Positions 34,092 through 42,752 of a stretch of DNA of 64,000 bases are shown piece after piece. A program made the translations under genes and the position numbers. Numbering within the stretch: the first letter of the stretch is position 1; every line of letters starts with the position of its first letter. The stretch covers positions 1-64,000 of the forward strand of contig JAJECC010000140.1 in NCBI GenBank assembly GCA_022822205.1. Reading direction: 5' to 3'. The notes below the pieces were generated by a model. It worked only from the letters and a program-made list of their open reading frames with translations. It was not told the origin of the DNA and made no database searches. The DNA is from Rhodospirillales bacterium. GTDB taxonomy: Bacteria; Pseudomonadota; Alphaproteobacteria; Rhodospirillales; UBA2165.

Positions 34092-36112
34092 CCGCCCTCG
34101 AACACCATCAATACCTGGTTCACCTCGACGCTGTCACCCGGCGCGCAGTTGATTTCCGCGATGGTGCCGTCGCGCTCGGCGATCAGCTGGTTTTCCATCT
34201 TCATCGCCTCGATCACCGCCACCGCGTCGCCGGCTTTGACCTCCTGGCCTACCTCCACGTCAATGGACACCATCAGGCCCGGCATGGGGGACACGATATT
34301 CCGGGCGGCGCCCGAAGCGCCCCGGTCGGGAATATCGGCGATCATCTCGGCGGCCCGCGGCGACACCATCTGGATTTCGGCCGCGTAGCCGCCAGCGGTC
34401 AGACGGAAGCCGACCGATCCGGAATCGTACTGCGCGCAGACCGGCTCCCCGTTCACCGTCCCCTTGAAAATGTAGCGGGACGGCGTCCAGTCGCTGGAAA
34501 CCACATAAGTTTGTCCGTTCCGGCGAACCTCGACCCCGTCGCCGGCCTCGGCCAGTTCAACCGGAAACGGCCGCCCGTTGGCCATCACCACCCAGTCGGC
34601 CGCCAGCGTCACCGGCCGGCCGGGGATCACCTGATCGTCCATGCTCCGGGTGACCAGCCGGCTCCCCCGGCTGATCCGCCGCCAATGGATGGCGCCGGCG
34701 ACGGCGACAAGCCAGGGTTCGGGATCGCGGTCGACCTCGGTGGGATCGAAGCGGGAGCCGAACTTGTCGCCGATGAAGTCGGTCGAGATATTGCCGGCGG
34801 CGAAGTCCTCGTCCGCCACCACGGCGCCCAGGAACGCCATATTGTGGTTCACGCCCCGCACATAGAACTCGTCGAGGGCCGCCCGCATTCGCGTGACCGC
34901 CTGCATACGGTCATCGCCGATTGCGATCAGCTTGGCGAGCATCGGATCGTAATGCCGGTTGATGGTGTCGCCCTCGTTCACCCCGTGATCGATGCGGATG
35001 GTCTTCGACGTGCCGAACGCGCCGGAGACCGGCTCCCGGTACCGCGCCACCCGGCCGATGGAGGGAAGAAATCCCCTGGCCGGGTCTTCGGCATAGAGGC
35101 GCGCCTCGATGGCCCAGCCCTCGATGGTGACGTCGTCCTGGCCGAACGACAATTCTTCCCCGGCGGCGACGCGGATCATCTGTTCCACGAGGTCCGTCCC
35201 CGTCACCTCCTCGGTCACCGGATGCTCCACCTGCAGCCGGGTGTTCATTTCGAGGAAATAATAATTGCGGTCGGCGTCGACGATGAACTCGACCGTCCCG
35301 GCGGAGAAGTAATTGGCGGCCCGCGCAAGGTCGACGGCGGACCCGCCCATTCTGGCGCGCATTTCCGGATCGACGAACGGGCTCGGCGCCTCTTCCAGGA
35401 CCTTTTGGTGACGCCGCTGGATGGAGCATTCCCGCTCCCCCAGATAGACCGCGTTCCCGTGGGTGTCGGCGAGAACCTGGATTTCGATATGGCGCGGCTT
35501 GAGGATGAGCTTTTCGAGAAACACCCGTCCATCGCCGAAGCTCGCTTCCGCTTCCGACGTACAGGCGCGGAAAGCCTCCTCCAGTTCGGAAGCCTCCATC
35601 ACCTTGCGAATTCCCTTGCCGCCGCCGCCGGCCGAAGCCTTGAGCATTACCGGGTATCCGATGTCCCTGGCGAGCCGCGCCGCCTCCGCCGCATCGGCAA
35701 TGGGGTCGGCGTAGCCCGGGACCGTCGGCACGCCGGCGGTGGCGGCCAACTGCTTGGCTTGGATCTTGTCGCCGAGCGTGCGGATGGCCGGGGACGGCGG
35801 GCCGACGAACGTCACCCCCTCGGAGGCCAAACGCTCCGCGAAGGCGGCGTTCTCCGAGAGGAATCCGTATCCCGGGTGAACCGCCTCGGCGCCGGTCTCC
35901 TCGATAGCCGCCATGATCGCATCGATATTGAGATAGCTTTGCAGCGCCGGCGGCGGACCGATCAGCACGGCGTCGCTGGCCATATCCACATGGAGGGCGT
36001 CCCGGTCGGCTTCCGAATAGACGGCGACGGTTCTGATGCCCATGGCGCGGGATGACCGGATCACCCGGCACGCGATCTCGCCGCGGTTTGCAATCAGTAT
36101 CGATTCGAACAT
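34088..36112 (-). CDS. pccA: Acyl-CoA carboxylase alpha subunit (biotin carboxylase plus biotin carrier), propionyl-CoA type
   Basis: A 674-residue protein: biotin carboxylase N-domain (MFESILIANRGEIACRVIRS), ATP-grasp part with KASAGGGGKGIRKVM and the E-M-N-T-R-L-Q-V-E-H-P loop, a carboxylase C-domain (to about 450), the BT linker region, and a C-terminal biotinyl domain with E-A-M-K638-M, the lysine lying 36 residues from the end as usual. With the beta subunit at 42753-44285 it should carboxylate propionyl-CoA (methylmalonyl-CoA pathway). Methylcrotonyl- or acetyl-CoA enzymes are less likely given the PccB-like partner. Its upstream region holds two TTGCAA sites. Confidence 0.93.
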   Translation of the reverse strand: MFESILIANRGEIACRVIRSSRAMGIRTVAVYSEADRDALHVDMASDAVLIGPPPALQSYLNIDAIMAAIEETGAEAVHPGYGFLSENAAFAERLASEGVTFVGPPSPAIRTLGDKIQAKQLAATAGVPTVPGYADPIADAAEAARLARDIGYPVMLKASAGGGGKGIRKVMEASELEEAFRACTSEAEASFGDGRVFLEKLILKPRHIEIQVLADTHGNAVYLGERECSIQRRHQKVLEEAPSPFVDPEMRARMGGSAVDLARAANYFSAGTVEFIVDADRNYYFLEMNTRLQVEHPVTEEVTGTDLVEQMIRVAAGEELSFGQDDVTIEGWAIEARLYAEDPARGFLPSIGRVARYREPVSGAFGTSKTIRIDHGVNEGDTINRHYDPMLAKLIAIGDDRMQAVTRMRAALDEFYVRGVNHNMAFLGAVVADEDFAAGNISTDFIGDKFGSRFDPTEVDRDPEPWLVAVAGAIHWRRISRGSRLVTRSMDDQVIPGRPVTLAADWVVMANGRPFPVELAEAGDGVEVRRNGQTYVVSSDWTPSRYIFKGTVNGEPVCAQYDSGSVGFRLTAGGYAAEIQMVSPRAAEMIADIPDRGASGAARNIVSPMPGLMVSIDVEVGQEVKAGDAVAVIEAMKMENQLIAERDGTIAEINCAPGDSVEVNQVLMVFEGG

Positions 36113-36195
36113 GTGGACCAGATCCGCCCCAAGGTGATTGTCGGCATTTGCCGGTTCAGAAGTTACCAGATCAGTACGAACCCACCGCCCCGCCT

Positions 36196-36224
36196 ATTGC
36201 AACCTCTTCGCCAAGTCATTGCAA
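36196..36224. promoter_or_regulatory. Paired ATTGCAA sites upstream of pccA
   Basis: ATTGCAA occurs at 36196-36202 and 36218-36224 in direct orientation, 22 bp apart centre to centre (two helical turns), 84-112 bases upstream of the carboxylase alpha start. TTTGCAAA-type pairs are, as I recall, the reported binding sites of the propionyl-CoA-responsive regulator PccR/ScfR in Rhodobacter, though with a shorter spacer. Confidence 0.45.
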
Positions 36225-36346
36225 AATAACCTAAAATAAGCGGTGTCGCTTACGTCCGGCAGGCAAATGCGCTCAACTGAATATGGATTGCTCGCACATC
36301 AGGCGGTGATTCGCAATTGCGGACTCTCCCGCGATCCGCCGCGGCC

Positions 36347-37198
36347 TCAAAAATCCTGGTCCGGAAAGAAGCCGCGTTCGCGCAAACGGCGCTCGCCGAT
36401 GTCGCAGCCGCCCTCGAAGGCGACATGGAGCGGTCCCGAAACCGGCTCGCGGCCGGCATGGCGTGATCCCGGCGGCGCCACGCCCGCGATCTCGAAAATC
36501 AGCTTTCGCCGGATAGCCCGGGCGAAATCGTTGAAATCCTCGGCCACCACCAGGAATGCGCCGGGTCCGCCGATCACGCAGCCGGCGTAATAGAGATCCA
36601 GGTTCGGAATTTGGCGGCCGCCGAAAATCTGCAAACGGTCGTTGACGATGGGCAGGCCGTTTATCACGACACCCCGCCTGACCGCGGCATCCCGGGCCAA
36701 GGTCACCAGGGGTCCGGAATTGTTGGGCCCGTCGCCGGAGATATCGATCACCCGGCGCGTGCCCCGGACGTTGTTTCGTTCAAACAACGGCAGCGCGAAA
36801 TCGATCAGTCCGCTGATCGACGTCCACGGGCCGGCATTGACCGGCGCGGCCGCGAGCGCGTCGGCGAACCGGCCGGCGGAGGCTCTATCCTGGATGACCG
36901 CCCAATCGATGATGGTGAACTGATGGTCCAGGCCGGCCCATTCGACATAGGTCACGGCGATCCGGCCGATGATGCCGGCCTCGATCGTTTTCACCAGCTC
37001 AGGACTCCGCAGCGCCGCTACGTAGCCTTCGCGCTGGAGGCGGGCTTCGTGGCCGTCGACGCTGCCCGAGACATCGACCGCCACGACCAGTTCCAGGTCG
37101 ACGGCGACCTGCTCTTCGGCCGAAGCGCCGGCGGACAGGAGGCAGGCAAGTCCGGCGAATAGAACGGCGGGCACGCGGCGGTATCCGATATTCGACAT
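36347..37198 (-). CDS. DUF1194-domain protein (secreted VWA-like), paralogue 1
   Basis: A 283-residue protein with an N-terminal signal peptide (residues 1-27, A-S-A-E boundary). The mature part begins VAVDLELVVAVDVSGSVDGH, with D-x-S-x-S as the VWA metal site; GRIAVTYVEWAG, RRVIDISGDGPNNSGP and VINGLPIVND are signature stretches of DUF1194. The family's function is unknown; the fold and export suggest calcium- or magnesium-dependent binding in the periplasm. It is clearly related to the gene at 40755-41564. It begins 163 bases from the divergent CoA-ligase gene. Confidence 0.92.
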   Translation of the reverse strand: MSNIGYRRVPAVLFAGLACLLSAGASAEEQVAVDLELVVAVDVSGSVDGHEARLQREGYVAALRSPELVKTIEAGIIGRIAVTYVEWAGLDHQFTIIDWAVIQDRASAGRFADALAAAPVNAGPWTSISGLIDFALPLFERNNVRGTRRVIDISGDGPNNSGPLVTLARDAAVRRGVVINGLPIVNDRLQIFGGRQIPNLDLYYAGCVIGGPGAFLVVAEDFNDFARAIRRKLIFEIAGVAPPGSRHAGREPVSGPLHVAFEGGCDIGERRLRERGFFPDQDF

Positions 37199-37361
37199 CA
37201 GGGAATTACACCGCGCCGTCGGCGGCGGCGCAATCGCCTTTCCGCCGGAGAGAGCGAAAGCGCTGGAATTCGGCGGATTTTGGCTTGATCATGCGGCAAA
37301 CTATGGGCCATACCGGCCTGACGGCCTCGAGCCGCCCACACGCCCAAGGACCAGGCACGCC

Positions 37362-38879
37362 ATGACCTTTACCATTTCGGATCTATTGGCCGACAAGCCG
37401 AGCGACGCACCCGTATTCGGCGCCCCGTCCCGCGGCGACCTGAATTTCGGAGACCTGCGGGTTCAGGCAGGCGCAATCACCGGCGCCTTGAACGGCCTCG
37501 GCATCGGCCGCGGCGACCGGGTCGCCATCGTCCTCCCCAACGGACCCGAAATGGCGAGCGCCTTCGTCTGTATCGGCGCAGGCGCGACGACCGCTCCGCT
37601 CAATCCCGCCTACCGGCAGGAGGACTTCGAATTTTACCTGTCCGACCTCAATGCCAAGGCGCTGGTTGTCGAGGCCGGCGCCGACACGCCGGCCCGGGAT
37701 GCGGCCGCGGCGCGGGGGGTGCCGGTCCTGGAGCTGAGCAGCGGCGCCGGTTCGCCGGCGGGCGCCTTCACGCTCACGGGAGAACCGGTCGGCGACCCGG
37801 CCGCGAATGGCGGCCCCGCCGCGCCCGACGACATCGCCCTGGTTCTGCACACCTCGGGCACCACGTCGCGCCCCAAGATCGTTCCCCTGTCGCAGCGCAA
37901 CGTCACCGCGTCCGCGGCCAATATCGCCGAATCGCTTCGGCTGAGCCCGGACGACCGGTGCCTCAACATCATGCCCATGTTCCATATTCACGGGCTGATC
38001 GCCGCCGTGCTGTCGTCGGTCGGCGCCGGCGCCTCAATCTGGTGCTCACCCGGGTTCAATGCCCTCGGCTTCTTCAACTGGGTCACCGAGGCTAGGCCGA
38101 GCTGGTACACCGCGGTGCCGACCATGCATCAGGCGATCCTGTCCCGGGCGGCCCGCAACCGGGAGATCGTCGACCGGGCGGGCCTGCGTTTCATCCGATC
38201 CTCCTCCGCCTCCCTGCCCCCGCAAGTGATGCAGGAGCTGGAAGACGTATTCGGCTGCCCGGTCATCGAGGCCTACGGCATGACCGAGGCGTCTCACCAG
38301 ATGGCCAGCAACCCGCTGCCGGACGCGCCCAGGAAACCGGGCAGCGTCGGCATTGCCGCCGGGCCCGAAGTGGCGATCATGTCCGAGGACGGGGCAATCC
38401 TGAATGCCCGGGAAACCGGCGAGATCGTTATCCGCGGGGAGAACGTGTTTTCCGGCTACGAAAGCAACCCCGCCGCCAACGCCGAAGCGTTCACCGACGG
38501 CTGGTTCCGTACCGGCGATCAGGGGATCATGGACGATGAGGGCTATATCAGCATCACCGGCCGGTTGAAGGAAATCATCAACCGGGGCGGCGAGAAGATT
38601 TCCCCGCGGGAGGTGGACGAGACGCTGATGGATCATCCGTCGGTCCAGCAGATCGTCACATTCGCCATGCCCCACGACAAGCTGGGCGAGGACGTCGCGG
38701 CGGCCGTCGTGCTGCGCGAAGACACCGAAGCGACCGAAAAGGAATTGCGGGAGTTCGCCGCCGAACACCTGGCCGACTTCAAGGTGCCGCGCCGGATTCT
38801 GTTCCTGGATGAAATCCCCAAGGGCGCCACCGGCAAACTCCAGCGCATCGGATTGGCCGAGAAGCTGGGGCTTGGATGA
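37362..38879 (+). CDS. AMP-forming acyl-CoA ligase (oxalyl-CoA/Pcs60-like)
   Basis: A 505-residue adenylate-forming enzyme. The P-loop-like T164-S-G-T-T-S-R-P-K172 binds ATP phosphates; Y-G-M-T-E-A is the second core motif; WFRTGDQGIMDDEGYISITG and GRLKEIINRGGEKISP form the hinge region; K492 in P-K-G-A-T-G-K-L-Q-R is the catalytic lysine. Overall, the sequence resembles AAE3/Pcs60-type oxalyl-CoA synthetases and related short-chain dicarboxylate or malonate ligases; this is family memory, not a comparison. The ORF stop overlaps the start of the reductase gene (ATGA), so the two are translationally coupled. Confidence 0.9.
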   Translation: MTFTISDLLADKPSDAPVFGAPSRGDLNFGDLRVQAGAITGALNGLGIGRGDRVAIVLPNGPEMASAFVCIGAGATTAPLNPAYRQEDFEFYLSDLNAKALVVEAGADTPARDAAAARGVPVLELSSGAGSPAGAFTLTGEPVGDPAANGGPAAPDDIALVLHTSGTTSRPKIVPLSQRNVTASAANIAESLRLSPDDRCLNIMPMFHIHGLIAAVLSSVGAGASIWCSPGFNALGFFNWVTEARPSWYTAVPTMHQAILSRAARNREIVDRAGLRFIRSSSASLPPQVMQELEDVFGCPVIEAYGMTEASHQMASNPLPDAPRKPGSVGIAAGPEVAIMSEDGAILNARETGEIVIRGENVFSGYESNPAANAEAFTDGWFRTGDQGIMDDEGYISITGRLKEIINRGGEKISPREVDETLMDHPSVQQIVTFAMPHDKLGEDVAAAVVLREDTEATEKELREFAAEHLADFKVPRRILFLDEIPKGATGKLQRIGLAEKLGLG

Positions 38880-39862
38880 CGGCGAAGATCTGCATCTACG
38901 GCGCCGGCGCCATCGGCGGCCTGTTGGGCGCCGGTCTCGCCAAGGCCGGCGCCGAGGTAACGCTGATCGCCCGGGGCCCGCATCTGGCGGCCATCCGGGA
39001 AAACGGCCTGACCCTGGAAATGGAGGGAGAGACCACGACGGTCCGCCCCTCGGCGGCCGAAAACCCGGCGGATGCCGGACCCCAGGACTACGTCATCGTG
39101 ACCCTCAAGGCCCACTCGGTTCCCGGCATCGTCGACGCCATGCAGCCGCTGCTCGGACCGGAGACGACGGTGGTCTGGGGCGCCAACGGCATTCCCTGGT
39201 GGTACTTCTTCGGCCTCGACGGCCCCCACAAGGATCACCGGATTCCGCTGCTTGACCCGGGGGGCGTGCAATGGTCCGGCATCGGGCCCGAGCGTATTCT
39301 TCACGCCATCGTCTATCCCGCCGCCGAAGTGGTCGAGCCGGGCGTGGTTCGTCATCAGGAGGGAGACCGGTTTACTTTGGGCGAACCCTCGGGCGAAAAG
39401 ACCGAACGGGCGGCCCTGTTGTCGGATATCCTGAAGGAGGCCGGCTTCCGGGCGCCCATCCGCCCGCGCATCCGCGACGAGATTTGGGTCAAACTTTGGG
39501 GCAATGTCAGCTTCAACCCCATCAGCGCCCTTACCGGCGCGACGCTGGAAGAGATGTGCGCCGATCCCGCGACCCGCCGCCTGATTCGCGACATGATGCT
39601 GGAAACCCAGGCGGTCGCCGAGAGCCTGGGCGTCAAATTCTCCATCGACGTGGACAAGCGGATCGACGGCGGCGCCGCGGTCGGGGCCCACAAGACCTCC
39701 ATGCTGCAAGACCTGGAGCGGGGCCGGCCCATGGAAATCGACGCCATCGTCGGGGCGGTGCCGGAACTCGGCCGCTTGACCGGCATCGCAACGCCCAACG
39801 TCGATGCCGTGCTGGCCCTGGTCATGCAGCGGGCCCGCCTCGCCGGCTGCTACGGGAGCTAG
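38876..39862 (+). CDS. 2-dehydropantoate 2-reductase family protein (ApbA/PanE-like)
   Basis: A 328-residue NADPH-dependent reductase. G9-A-G-A-I-G14 opens the Rossmann domain; LVSNAPA-like core is replaced by VWGANGIPWWYFFGLDGPHK, and the catalytic lysine lies in EIWVKLWGNVSFNPISALT (residue about 204), followed by the conserved N-x-x-x-x-L. The proteins of this larger family reduce various 2-oxo acids, and its coupling to a CoA ligase rather than to panBC makes a role in another 2-keto acid pathway plausible. It overlaps the ligase gene by four bases and precedes the rhomboid gene by six. Confidence 0.87.
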   Translation: MTAKICIYGAGAIGGLLGAGLAKAGAEVTLIARGPHLAAIRENGLTLEMEGETTTVRPSAAENPADAGPQDYVIVTLKAHSVPGIVDAMQPLLGPETTVVWGANGIPWWYFFGLDGPHKDHRIPLLDPGGVQWSGIGPERILHAIVYPAAEVVEPGVVRHQEGDRFTLGEPSGEKTERAALLSDILKEAGFRAPIRPRIRDEIWVKLWGNVSFNPISALTGATLEEMCADPATRRLIRDMMLETQAVAESLGVKFSIDVDKRIDGGAAVGAHKTSMLQDLERGRPMEIDAIVGAVPELGRLTGIATPNVDAVLALVMQRARLAGCYGS

Positions 39863-39868
39863 ACCCGA

Positions 39869-40714
39869 ATGGCGCTTCTCCCGATCAAGGACGACAACCC
39901 GCTCAACCGTATTCAATTTCAGTACGTCACCGTTGCCCTGATCGCGGCTTGTGTCGCGGTTTTTCTCTGGGAGGTGTCGCTGGGGGATCAGCGGGGCCGC
40001 GCCATTTTCGGGTTCGGCCATATTCCGGCGGTGCTCTTCGGCGCCCGGACACTGCCGCCGGAACTCGAACAAATCCCCGCCTGGCTGACCCTGGTCACCT
40101 CCATGTTCCTTCACGGCGGCTGGCTTCACCTGGGTTTCAACATGCTGTTCCTGTGGGTGTTCGGCGACAACGTCGAGGACGCGCTTGGCCATTTCCGTTA
40201 CCTGGTCTTCTACGTTCTCTGCGGCGTCATCGGCACGCTGCTTCACGCCCTCGCGGCTCCCGACAGCACGGTTCCCCTGGTCGGCGCATCGGGCGCCATC
40301 TCCGGCGTGCTCGGGGCGTATCTGGTGCTCCATCCCAAGGCCCGGCTGCTGGTCCTGTTCATGAATATCATTCCGCTCCGGCTTCCCGCGGTGCTGGTCC
40401 TGTTGTTCTGGATCGGCAGCCAGTTCTTCAGCCTGTCCCAATCGGGCGTGGGCGCGGAGACCGGCGGGACCGCCTGGCTGGCCCATATCGGCGGCTTCAT
40501 CGCCGGCATGATCCTGGTGGTGCCGTTCCGCCGGAAATCCGTACCGCTGTTCGACGGCATCGGACGCTTCGCGCCGGTGCCCGAGCTCGAACTGGTCGTC
40601 GACGAGGAGGAGAACCGTCACCGCCGGTCGATTTTTCCCAACACCTACCTGCCGGAACCGGAGCGCCCGCGATCCCGGCATTCCGTCATTCCCGACAGCG
40701 ACGGACGGCGTTAG
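39869..40714 (+). CDS. Rhomboid-family intramembrane serine protease
   Basis: A 281-residue integral membrane protein with about six to seven helices. H82-G-G-W-L-H-x-x-x-N91 is the conserved L1/TM2 motif, G139-A-S141-G-A carries the nucleophile and H206 in L-A-H-I-G-G-F the catalytic histidine, so the enzyme looks active. The last roughly 55 residues (RRSIFPNTYLPEPERPRSRH and surrounding) are polar and probably cytosolic. It ends the ligase-reductase-rhomboid cassette with tight spacing. Substrates cannot be predicted, although the neighbouring exported DUF1194 proteins might be candidates. Confidence 0.92.
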   Translation: MALLPIKDDNPLNRIQFQYVTVALIAACVAVFLWEVSLGDQRGRAIFGFGHIPAVLFGARTLPPELEQIPAWLTLVTSMFLHGGWLHLGFNMLFLWVFGDNVEDALGHFRYLVFYVLCGVIGTLLHALAAPDSTVPLVGASGAISGVLGAYLVLHPKARLLVLFMNIIPLRLPAVLVLLFWIGSQFFSLSQSGVGAETGGTAWLAHIGGFIAGMILVVPFRRKSVPLFDGIGRFAPVPELELVVDEEENRHRRSIFPNTYLPEPERPRSRHSVIPDSDGRR

Positions 40715-40754
40715 TGAAAATTCCTGGAGCGGTTTCAGGCAGATACAAGATGCT

Positions 40755-41564
40755 CTACGGCGCCGGGACCCCGTCTTCCCGGCGGCGGTAATCCCAGCTC
40801 CGCTCACAATCGGAGCGGTCGTGGCTGGCTGCCCGGCGAAACGGGGAGCGCGCCGCGGGCGGCGGCCGCACATCGGCGATCTCGAAAAGCAGCTTGCGCT
40901 TGATGGCGCGCGCGAAGTCGCCGTAGTCATCGGCGATCACCAGGAAGGCGCCGCGCCCGCCGATCACGCAATCCTCGAAATAGTGGTCATAGTCGGGCAT
41001 CTGGGGGAGCCCGGAGGCCTGGGTGCGGCTGTTGACGATGGGAAGGCCGTTGATGGTAATCCCCTTCCCGATCACCAGGTCCCTAATCTTGTCCGGCGAC
41101 GGACCGTCGTTGTTGGGTCCGTCCGCCGAAATATCGATGACCCGGCGGGTCCCTTGAAATCCGTTGTCGTCGAACAGCGGCCAGGCAAAGTCCAGCGCCC
41201 CGCCAATGGACGTCCAGTGTCCCGACCCCCGGGGAGAGGCCTCGACAAAGGTTGCGAAGGCGAAGGCGCCGGCCTTGCTGTCCAATAACGTCCAGGGCGC
41301 GACGACCTTGCGCGAGCGGGACCCGGACCATTCCACGTAGGTCACGGCGATCCTGCCGAGGGTTCCGTTCCGGATGGCGCCGAGAACTTCCGGCGACTTC
41401 AGGGCGTCCACATAGCCTTTTCGCTGCAAGCGGGCTTCGACGGAATCGACGCTGGAGGAGACATCGACGGCCAGCACCAGTTCCAGGTCGACGGACACCT
41501 CCTCGGCCGCGGCCGGCGCGCCGGCAAGGCCGACCATGAGTGCGAGTGCCCAGCCCGGGCGCAC
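40755..41564 (-). CDS. DUF1194-domain protein (secreted VWA-like), paralogue 2
   Basis: A 269-residue protein with an N-terminal signal peptide (about residues 1-20). It matches paralogue 1 throughout: VDLELVLAVDVSSSVDSVEA with the D-x-S-x-S metal site, GRIAVTYVEWSGSRSRKVVA, TRRVIDISADGPNNDGPS and INGLPIVNSRTQAS, then CVIGGRGAFLVIADDYGDFA. The end is arginine-rich and differs from paralogue 1. It is convergent with the rhomboid gene and follows the double-YCII gene with 3 bases between. Function unknown. Confidence 0.92.
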   Translation of the reverse strand: MRPGWALALMVGLAGAPAAAEEVSVDLELVLAVDVSSSVDSVEARLQRKGYVDALKSPEVLGAIRNGTLGRIAVTYVEWSGSRSRKVVAPWTLLDSKAGAFAFATFVEASPRGSGHWTSIGGALDFAWPLFDDNGFQGTRRVIDISADGPNNDGPSPDKIRDLVIGKGITINGLPIVNSRTQASGLPQMPDYDHYFEDCVIGGRGAFLVIADDYGDFARAIKRKLLFEIADVRPPPAARSPFRRAASHDRSDCERSWDYRRREDGVPAP

Positions 41565-41567
41565 GGA

Positions 41568-42173
41568 TCACACCTTGAAGCGGTCCGCCACCCGGCCGAA
41601 CCGCCAGCCGTAAAAATTCGTACGGGGATAGAGACCCGCGGTCCGCAGCGGCTCCGCCTCCCAGATCCGTTCCGCCGCCGCAAGGTCCGGCGCATCGACG
41701 ATCATCAAAGTGCCTACCGGCGCCTGATCATCGTCCAGCAGCCAGCCGGACGTGATGACGTTGTCATGGTGCCGGAGCAGGTACCGGTCCCGGCCGAGGC
41801 CCATGCCTTCGGGCACCGTCTGCAAATCGGGCGCGAAGCGCCCTTCGATCATGAACTGGACATTGCCCTCGGTCCGCGGGCAGTCCCGCCAGGTGGCGGG
41901 CGTGTCCGGCGACCAGCCATGGACCTCGCAGCCGTCCTGGACGCCGCCCAGAATATAGGGCTCGTCGTCGATATGGGCTTGCAGCGCCGCCCGATCGGCG
42001 AATTCGATCAGCCGGGCGGAGCCCAACTCGTTTTGCAGGTCCAGGGTCAGGAACGGGCCGGAGAACATGGTCCGGTCATCGAAGCCCTTGACGTAAGAGA
42101 GATGGGCGTCGCGGTGGATATCCCGCAACGGTCCGGAATTCTCCACGTCGAATATCTTGACGACGTACAGCAA
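41568..42173 (-). CDS. Double YCII-domain protein
   Basis: A 201-residue protein made of two YciI-like (ferredoxin-fold) domains. The first begins LLYVVKIFDVENSGPLRDIH and has the HRDAHLSYVKGF histidine/aspartate pair with SGPFLTLD; the second begins NVQFMIEGRFAPDLQTVPEG and carries R-H-H-D and SGWLLDDDQAPVGTLMIVDA. The most likely start is a TTG at 42171-42173, as GGGAGAGG lies seven bases before it and there is no ATG in the right place. YciI proteins are small dimeric enzymes or binders of unknown reaction; the fused dimer is unusual. Confidence 0.75.
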   Translation of the reverse strand: MLYVVKIFDVENSGPLRDIHRDAHLSYVKGFDDRTMFSGPFLTLDLQNELGSARLIEFADRAALQAHIDDEPYILGGVQDGCEVHGWSPDTPATWRDCPRTEGNVQFMIEGRFAPDLQTVPEGMGLGRDRYLLRHHDNVITSGWLLDDDQAPVGTLMIVDAPDLAAAERIWEAEPLRTAGLYPRTNFYGWRFGRVADRFKV

Positions 42174-42256
42174 GACAGACCTCTCCCGTTGGCCGAACCA
42201 ACTATCGGGGAAGAAGCGGAACCGGTCAAACTTGCGGAAACGGCCCCAAGCTGCAA

Positions 42257-42676
42257 TTAGGCGGCTTCGGCGTCGTTGGCCGCCTTCTTCTTTTTCTTCT
42301 TCTCTTCCTGGCGCTTTTCCCAGCTTGCCCGCATGCCGTCGAGGCATAGATCGGCGCTGGGCCCGATCCACATGTCGTGGAAGGCGTGATCCTCGTAACC
42401 GTCGCCCGTATTGGGGTGGACCAGCATGCTGAGGCCGTTGCGGTTGAGGGCCAGCCAGGGAACAAGCTCGGAGAACAATTCGTTGCGGAACGCCACCTGA
42501 AAATGACTTACCGGGTGCGGTCCCTGGGGCGCCTTGTCACGCCAGCGCCCGATCGCCGCCTCGGGCCAGCGCTTGGCGATCTCGCGGCGCAGGTGGCCCG
42601 CCCACTGCTTGGACGCGCCGTCATAGTAGATATGAACGTGGTAACTCTTGATTTCTTCCCTAGGCCGAAATTCCAT
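42257..42676 (-). CDS. DOPA 4,5-dioxygenase family protein
   Basis: A 139-residue protein of the bacterial DOPA 4,5-dioxygenase-like family. It begins HVHIYYDGAS after a short leader, and has PHPVSHFQVAFRNELFSELV, LSMLVHPNTGDGYEDHAFHD and MWIG; these histidines could bind a metal. The very end (EEKKKKKKAANDAEAA) is lysine-rich. The ATG at 42676 is chosen over one at 42709 since it follows GGGGACGG. It is followed by the YCII gene on the same strand. Enzyme activity on a catechol is possible but the true substrate is not known. Confidence 0.85.
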   Translation of the reverse strand: MEFRPREEIKSYHVHIYYDGASKQWAGHLRREIAKRWPEAAIGRWRDKAPQGPHPVSHFQVAFRNELFSELVPWLALNRNGLSMLVHPNTGDGYEDHAFHDMWIGPSADLCLDGMRASWEKRQEEKKKKKKAANDAEAA

Positions 42677-42752
42677 GACCGTCCCCGAATAAGACTTGCC
42701 GCCGGGCATTATTTAGCACGGGAGGCCCGTCGCTCAACCCGTCTCCCGCCGG

